Notes under the pieces: generated by a model
Database searches by the model: none
What the model was told of the DNA's origin: nothing
Seen by the model: the letters and a program-made list of their open reading frames with translations, nothing else
Shown here: positions 59,190 to 64,000 of the stretch, one piece after another
Position numbering within the stretch: position 1 is the stretch's first letter
How the letters are laid out: each line of letters starts with the position of its first letter
Source: Lingula anatina
Taxonomy: Eukaryota > Brachiopoda > Lingulata > Lingulida > Lingulidae
Reading direction: 5' to 3'
Assembly: GCF_001039355.2 (NCBI RefSeq)
Contig: NW_019775069.1
Location: 131,381 to 195,380, forward strand
Length of the DNA: 64,000 nucleotides
Translations under genes and position numbers: made by a program

Positions 59190-59425
59190 ACATGCGCAAA
59201 AAGTTGCCTTTGAAGCAGTTGATAGAAACGGACGATTCTTGACGCTTGTCATCAAAAGACTCCATAGATAGCGCACGCTGTTATTATCAATAGGCTTACG
59301 TACGAAACCCGACAAACCTTATAAAGCGGAATTTGTTATGAGTAACAAGATAAAAATTCAGGTTATTATGTGTTTGTTTTCAGCATTAAAAACGTCACAG
59401 TTTGAGGTCAATTCCTGGCCTCCCA
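59190..59425 (+). pseudogene. decayed DUF229 first-exon fragment
   Basis: ACGATTCTTGACGCTTGTCA and the following CTGTTATTATCAATA, CCCGACAAACCTTATAAAG and TTTGTTATGAGTAACAAGAT stretches match DUF229 exon 1 (copy A about 21,045-21,290, residues ~105-180). Multiple indels and stops are present. No other part of a DUF229 gene is nearby, so this is a relic of a fifth copy, in the duplicated block just upstream of copy D. Confidence 0.75.
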
Positions 59426-59596
59426 TGACGTACCACCAAGTCGAGGATTGTGCAAGTTAAACGTTCATTTTTTCACTGCATGAGCTCTTATTGTCTAACA
59501 ATTTGTAAAATACAATAGTCCTTGTGATAATTTCCAAACGCCCGGGCATCCGTATTAACGTAAGGTCCAGTATTACACCAATTTTCACTATCTTTT

Positions 59597-60597
59597 TCCT
59601 AGACAATAATCGACACTGCATAACATTAATAATAAAATAACACAAACAACATATAAAGTGCATATGGACGCAGTTAGCGCACGAGTTTTATTTCAAACCA
59701 TCTTCAATCATTTACAAACAATAAAAATAAATAATTAGGTAAATAAATTATAAACACGAGGAGACTCTCTCCTCACCAAACCTCTGTATCATCTCTTTTA
59801 TATATAAAAAGGATTCACCGGGATATCACATCCCAAACAGCTCTTCTGAGCCCATCTTTCCCTTACCTAGGGAATCACCGGGATATCACATTCCAAACAG
59901 CTCTTCCGAGCTCAACTTTCCCTCTCATAGGGAATCACCGGGATATCACATCCCAAACAGCTCTTCCGAGCTCACCTTTCCCTTTTTAGGGAATCATAAG
60001 GATATAACATCCCAACAGCTCTCCCGAGCTCATCTTTCTCTTACATGGGGATTTAACAGAATATCACAACCCAAGCACTTCCTATCTCATTTCTCCCGTA
60101 CATAGGAAATCACCAGAGACCACCTCCCAAACACCTTCTCCGAACTTATCTCTCCACTACACAAGTGCAAACTACCTCCCAAACAGCTCATATAAATCAA
60201 TCATTAAATTAATATATGAATAAACATAAATCGCACCCCCAAACACGCACCCATGCACACTGTACGCCTACACTCTAACACAACATACACTATACTTCTT
60301 TTGATAACAAAACATTGAAAAAAATAAAAATAGCCACTGCAGCAATAACCAAGGTAATTATAAAACAAAAAGAATCACATGTACTAATAAAATTAAAACA
60401 ACAAAACCATAAACAAAAATTGAAAATAAAAATTTACGTGTCAACTGGTCTGCGCTAACTGGTCGAATGAACAACTATCGTAACTGACTTACCCACAATT
60501 CTTACCAATATCACAACTAACACAATATATACAGTGTCGCCCCCTAGGAGAAAATAATTCCATTCTTATTCACTTCGCTCAACCGAATAGAATTATA
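59597..60597. mobile_element. ~1-kb insertion, unclassified
   Basis: The sequence at 53,055-53,260 is uninterrupted (CACTATCTTAAAATGC), whereas here the same sequence is split at 59,596/60,598, giving a clean presence/absence pair. The insert has no coding frame, contains a 60-bp tandem array, and shows no clear inverted ends. Its class is unknown. Confidence 0.6.
59812..60180. repeat. 60-bp minisatellite (~6 units)
   Basis: GGATATCACATYCCAAACAG recurs exactly 60 bp apart at 59,821, 59,881 and 59,941, then in more diverged units to ~60,180. Unit also carries GCTCTTCCGAGCTCA and TCCCT. Lies within the ~1-kb insertion. Confidence 0.9.
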
Positions 60598-60867
60598 TTA
60601 AAATGCTTGACTGTTCCATTTGTTAAGGCCACAATGATATAAATGTCACGAATGACTTCCTCGCCCTAAAAAATCTGCACCTGTTAAAAAAAATAATAAC
60701 TCAATAAAAAATCCGAAACTGACTGCTTTCAAAGTCAGTACCCACGCAAAATACCGTAAGAACCTGGCTTTTTGCAAATCTAGTTCATAATCCACCGCAA
60801 TCCAGTTTCGGGGTCTCCAGAGGATGTCTGCCATAAATTTAAATCATTATGGTCTTGTAGGTCTTAT

Positions 60868-61930
60868 TGAAATGCATGTCTGTTTACAATGACATTGAAA
60901 AGAGCATTAGAAAAAGATATATGCTTCCCCGTGCCAAGTTACATGTACAATCATATTATGTAAGGGCCATGGATGTCGAAAACAAGACAGGAGTGGCGTA
61001 CGTATAATGTGTATATAACTATCGCTACATGGAAATTAGAAAAGGATATATGCTTAAAGGGATAACGACTCTTTGTATGAGATCTATATTTCACAACGAA
61101 TACATTGTAAATAACTCATAGAAATATAATATACTCTATTTTACCACAAAACGGCAAATAGTAATTATTCTGAAATCCCTGCCTTTCATCGGATCACGTG
61201 ACCTCCATAGATGTCTATGCTCTGTAATAATCCCTTAAGAAATTATTAGAGAAAAAACAATTATTTAAGAAAAAAAGGGACTAACTTTGAATGTAGAAAT
61301 GGATTTATAAACCATTGGTAAGTGTGAGGAAATTGTCGTTTACCCCAGGATAATTAATTTTTGGTTAAAATAAACAGTTGTTATCTTTTTAAAGTTACAT
61401 TTCTAACCGCATTGCGTGAGAATGACTGTAAAGTAGAAAAAAGAAGTGGCCCATATATAACTTCTGCTACATATACATGCAGGTTTTATAAAGTGTTCGG
61501 CTTTTCCATGCAGCCACAAGTTGCCTGATCTAAATTTCGTAAACAAAGGCAGTACACATATGGCGGAGCACTGTCAAATCAGATGAAAACTGCTTTTAAA
61601 CTTCAAGGAAACGCTTGAATCGATCAAACGAAGGCTGCAAAGAAGCTGATACAAGCTTAAGAGAAATATATAGATAAGGTATGGGTGTTAAATGTTTTTT
61701 AATAACCTTCACTGTTCTTAAACGCAACTAAAACCTTCCATAATAAATAGATAAATAAATCTACTGGTATATATACAGTGCCCTCTTACTTACTCTGCGG
61801 GTCCCTGCGGGTTGTTCATACGGCCTGGCGTAACCATGGAAATAACATTGTCATCCATGCGCTGCTAGGTTTCTGCTAACAAAAATACCATGTCCTGCCC
61901 CGTTGGTTAATTATCGTGTCTTACTTTCTG
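60868..61930. repeat. duplicated block, copy 2
   Basis: Second copy of 58,640-59,170, interrupted by ~480 bp (61,205-61,690) of unique AT-rich sequence in which I see no gene. Confidence 0.7.
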
Positions 61931-62260
61931 CTAAAAAAGAGCCTAACCCTAGCTCGCTGACATAAAGATCGAAGGTTGGCATGGTCGCAAATAAGTGATC
62001 ATCCGCGGTGGCTTCACTCTACTTTGATCATTCTACTCTGATACAGAGATCTTTAGTATAAAATCTTGCCAAACAATGAATTTTAAAAGTGACCTTACCG
62101 AAAAGATTCGGAGATGAAACAACTTTCGTATATATTTTATGTAAGTGACATTACAACCTTGTCAATTAAAAAATCTTATTTACAACGACCATTTTTAAAC
62201 TATCTATCTTGGATCCTAGCTATCTATGAGCGTTTTCCTCTATTATTTTTTTTCTTTCAG
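61930..62260. other. region upstream of DUF229-D
   Basis: No alignment with the spacer blocks upstream of A or C was noticed. A polypyrimidine tract and acceptor (TTTCTTTCAG, ends 62,260) lead into copy D. Confidence 0.5.
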
Positions 62261-63487
62261 ATGAAATTGTTTCAGTGACGGCGACTCTGGTTTACAGCAG
62301 TCTGTGTCTTCTGGTATTATACCAGCTGATACCCCTCGTAGCATGGGTCCTAACCAATACATATCTGGGGCGACTGCGGCGTCACAAAGTCTATTTCACG
62401 ACGGGACAAATGCACGAAAATCCCACGATCCATATACAAGATATATGGCCAATAACGTGCACAAATACGACAGTGAAAAAACTGGATCCGTTCGATCCTT
62501 CCATTCTGCCTTATATTACTTATTTTCCACCGCTGAAATGTTTACGGCAGGCATCAGTGGCTGAAAGCAAAGTTGACAGAGACGGATACTTGACGCTTAT
62601 CATCAAAAACTACTCCAGAGTAACCGATAACATACACTATTATTATCAATACATACGACATCCAACAAAACCTTACAAAATAGAAGAGGCCTTTGTTTTG
62701 AGTGAAAGGATCGATTTACCTCTAGCAAACAGAGTAAAACTTCAGGAGGATTTTTTGTATGTTTCCTGCATGAACGAAACCGGATACAAAGTTTATGAGA
62801 ATTTTCATCTTCACATGGTAAAAAGAGATGTGCTTGTTTCAAAAATATACTCTGAAACATCGGGAAAACAACCAAGGCTGAATGTGTTAATTGTGATCAA
62901 CGACGGAGTCTCGATGTCTGGTGCCGTTCGTTATCTCCCGAAAACAACAGAATACTTGAGAAAAGAAATGAATGGGGCCATATTTCCCGGATACCATGCC
63001 GTTGGAGAAAATTCCCTGTCGAATTTTTTCCCGCTTCTGACTGGATTGCCTCATTCTGAGGCCAGTATTGAAGCTCCTTTTATATGGAATCATTTCTCAG
63101 AACAGGGTTATAAGACGTTTTACTTGGAGGACAAATTACACGCCACCTTCACATATATAGATCCTGAGCTTACTCGGCCCCCAACAGACTTCTACACACA
63201 TTCTTTCTGGGTGGCAATGGAGAATTCTTCCTTGTATTGGGACTCACAGGCTTTCTGCCTGGGTAATGTTCCTATACATCGAATTGCACTTCAGTATCTG
63301 GGATATTATATTGAAAATTATCAACGCCAATCGTATTTTTGTCTTTATTTCTTCAATGAATTAAGTCATGATGATGAAGTCCCCATCCAGTTGGCAGACG
63401 CTGATTACAGAGACTTTCTGAAAGAGCACAAGGAAAGAGGACATTTTAACAATACCATAATGTTATTTATGAGCGATCATGGTTCAC
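62261..63487 (+). CDS. DUF229 copy D, first coding exon (partial gene)
   Basis: Homologous to exon 1 of A and C from the acceptor to the donor (TCACG|GTACAT at 63,487/63,488); exon 2 lies beyond the window. The core is intact: VINDGVSMS, VGENSLSNFFPLLTG, SHDDEVPIQLAD and FMSDHGSR. The signal-anchor region is VYSSLCLLVLYQLIPLVAWV. The ATG after the acceptor (62,261) is out of frame: it reads five codons to a TGA, and one base fewer than in A puts GTG at 62,275 in the main frame. The main frame has no ATG before Met-rich lumenal sequence. Either the start comes from an upstream exon, translation starts elsewhere, or this copy is damaged or mis-sequenced at its 5' end. The rest (>1.2 kb) is open, which argues against an old pseudogene. 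Confidence 0.7.
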
Positions 63488-63512
63488 GGTACATATATAT
63501 AGAGCTACCCTT

Positions 63513-63518
<6 letters not shown>

Positions 63519-63588
<70 letters not shown>
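63519..63588. repeat. (CT)n(CA)n microsatellite in DUF229-D intron
   Basis: Long CT run followed by a ~40-bp CA run just after the donor, in the position seen in copies A and B. Confidence 0.95.
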
Positions 63589-63589
<1 letters not shown>

Positions 63590-63710
63590 CCTCATTACCT
63601 TACTGAGCGCACATTTATAACTGATAAATTTTAACTTCTTATCCCTTTTTTCGCGCAAAACTATCTCTTTCTCCCTCATTAGAAACTAATAGATTCAACC
63701 CCAGCTAGAA

Positions 63711-63955
63711 ATGCAGTCTCCTTTACAGTCCCCCTATGGAGCCTGCTTTGCACTCTCCTTAGCAGTCCCCGCTCTCACTGCAGTCTCCTTTGCAGGTATC
63801 CTTAAGTATGGAGGGAGACCCCTTGGCAGTCTTAATTTGCATTTTTGGAACGCTGCTTTGGCAGTCCCCCTAGCAGTCTGCTTGTCAGCCCCCTAGCAGT
63901 GTGCTTAGTAGCCCCTCTATCAGTCTACTCTGCAGTCTCCTTAGCAGTTTGCTCA
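63711..63955. repeat. irregular CAGTC-rich minisatellite
   Basis: GCAGTCTCCTT, GCAGTCCCC and AGCAGTCTGC variants recur every ~10-22 bp through the intron of copy D. The open frame over it (63,711-63,896) is a by-product. Confidence 0.7.
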
Positions 63956-64000
63956 GCAAAATAAAATTTGGCATTTTTTTATCGTTTTTGCAACTCATAC

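Noticed and set aside
59812-60180. CRISPR-like array
   Set aside because: Units are 60-bp head-to-tail copies without unique spacers, in an animal genome; a minisatellite.

Overview
The window is non-coding-rich, AT-biased eukaryotic DNA: GT-AG introns, AATAAA signals, long microsatellites, many transposon fossils, and an assembly gap of 250 n at 30,533-30,782. Gene content (type II membrane DUF229 proteins and a Gal3ST-type glycolipid/glycan sulfotransferase) and repeat content (pogo/Jerky, Tc1, L2/CR1-like LINE, retroviral-type integrase) point to a marine invertebrate animal. I cannot tell mollusc from hemichordate or sea urchin on sequence alone.

Layout. 0.9-3.2 kb: pogo-type transposon fossil carrying an OTU-protease-like relic, followed by a likely 3'-terminal exon of an unknown gene (3,363-3,542). 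4.4-16.9 kb: two tandem minus-strand copies of a four-exon gene for a very small secreted protein (86 and 94 aa) that I do not recognise, each with matching promoter, untranslated first exon, signal-peptide exon and intron phases. 15.5-16.2 kb: 5'-truncated LINE. 16.4-45.9 kb: a mosaic of large segmental duplications in which a spacer block (with a 66-bp minisatellite) precedes DUF229 genes: copy A 20,736-23,078 (complete), copy B 32,784-34,017 (only its 3' part, nearly identical to A, beside the assembly gap), copy C 40,966-43,179 (complete). Between them lie an inverted-repeat element (27.2-28.7 kb), a 3.7-kb foldback element (29,005-32,700), and a 1.4-kb TA-flanked element with ~100-bp, almost perfect terminal inverted repeats carrying a RecQ-helicase-like fragment (39,475-40,865). 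43.7-49.5 kb: a Gal3ST pseudogene with an internal deletion and then an intact two-exon Gal3ST-type gene (47,125-48,838). 49.9-52.6 kb: palindromic Tc1 remnant plus a second Tc1 fragment. 53.5-55.7 kb, minus strand: a degenerate, intron-containing retroviral-type integrase gene (HHCC finger, D,D35E core, GPY/F module). 58.6-64 kb: another duplication containing a decayed DUF229 relic and the 5' exon of a fourth DUF229 gene (copy D), which runs off the window.

How the genes relate. DUF229 and Gal3ST are both predicted single-pass type II membrane enzymes of the secretory pathway and are interleaved by duplication. The data support co-duplication, not a proven shared pathway. The small secreted proteins have no identified partner. 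All exon structures were read by eye from splice signals and paralogue comparison; none is supported here by transcripts.
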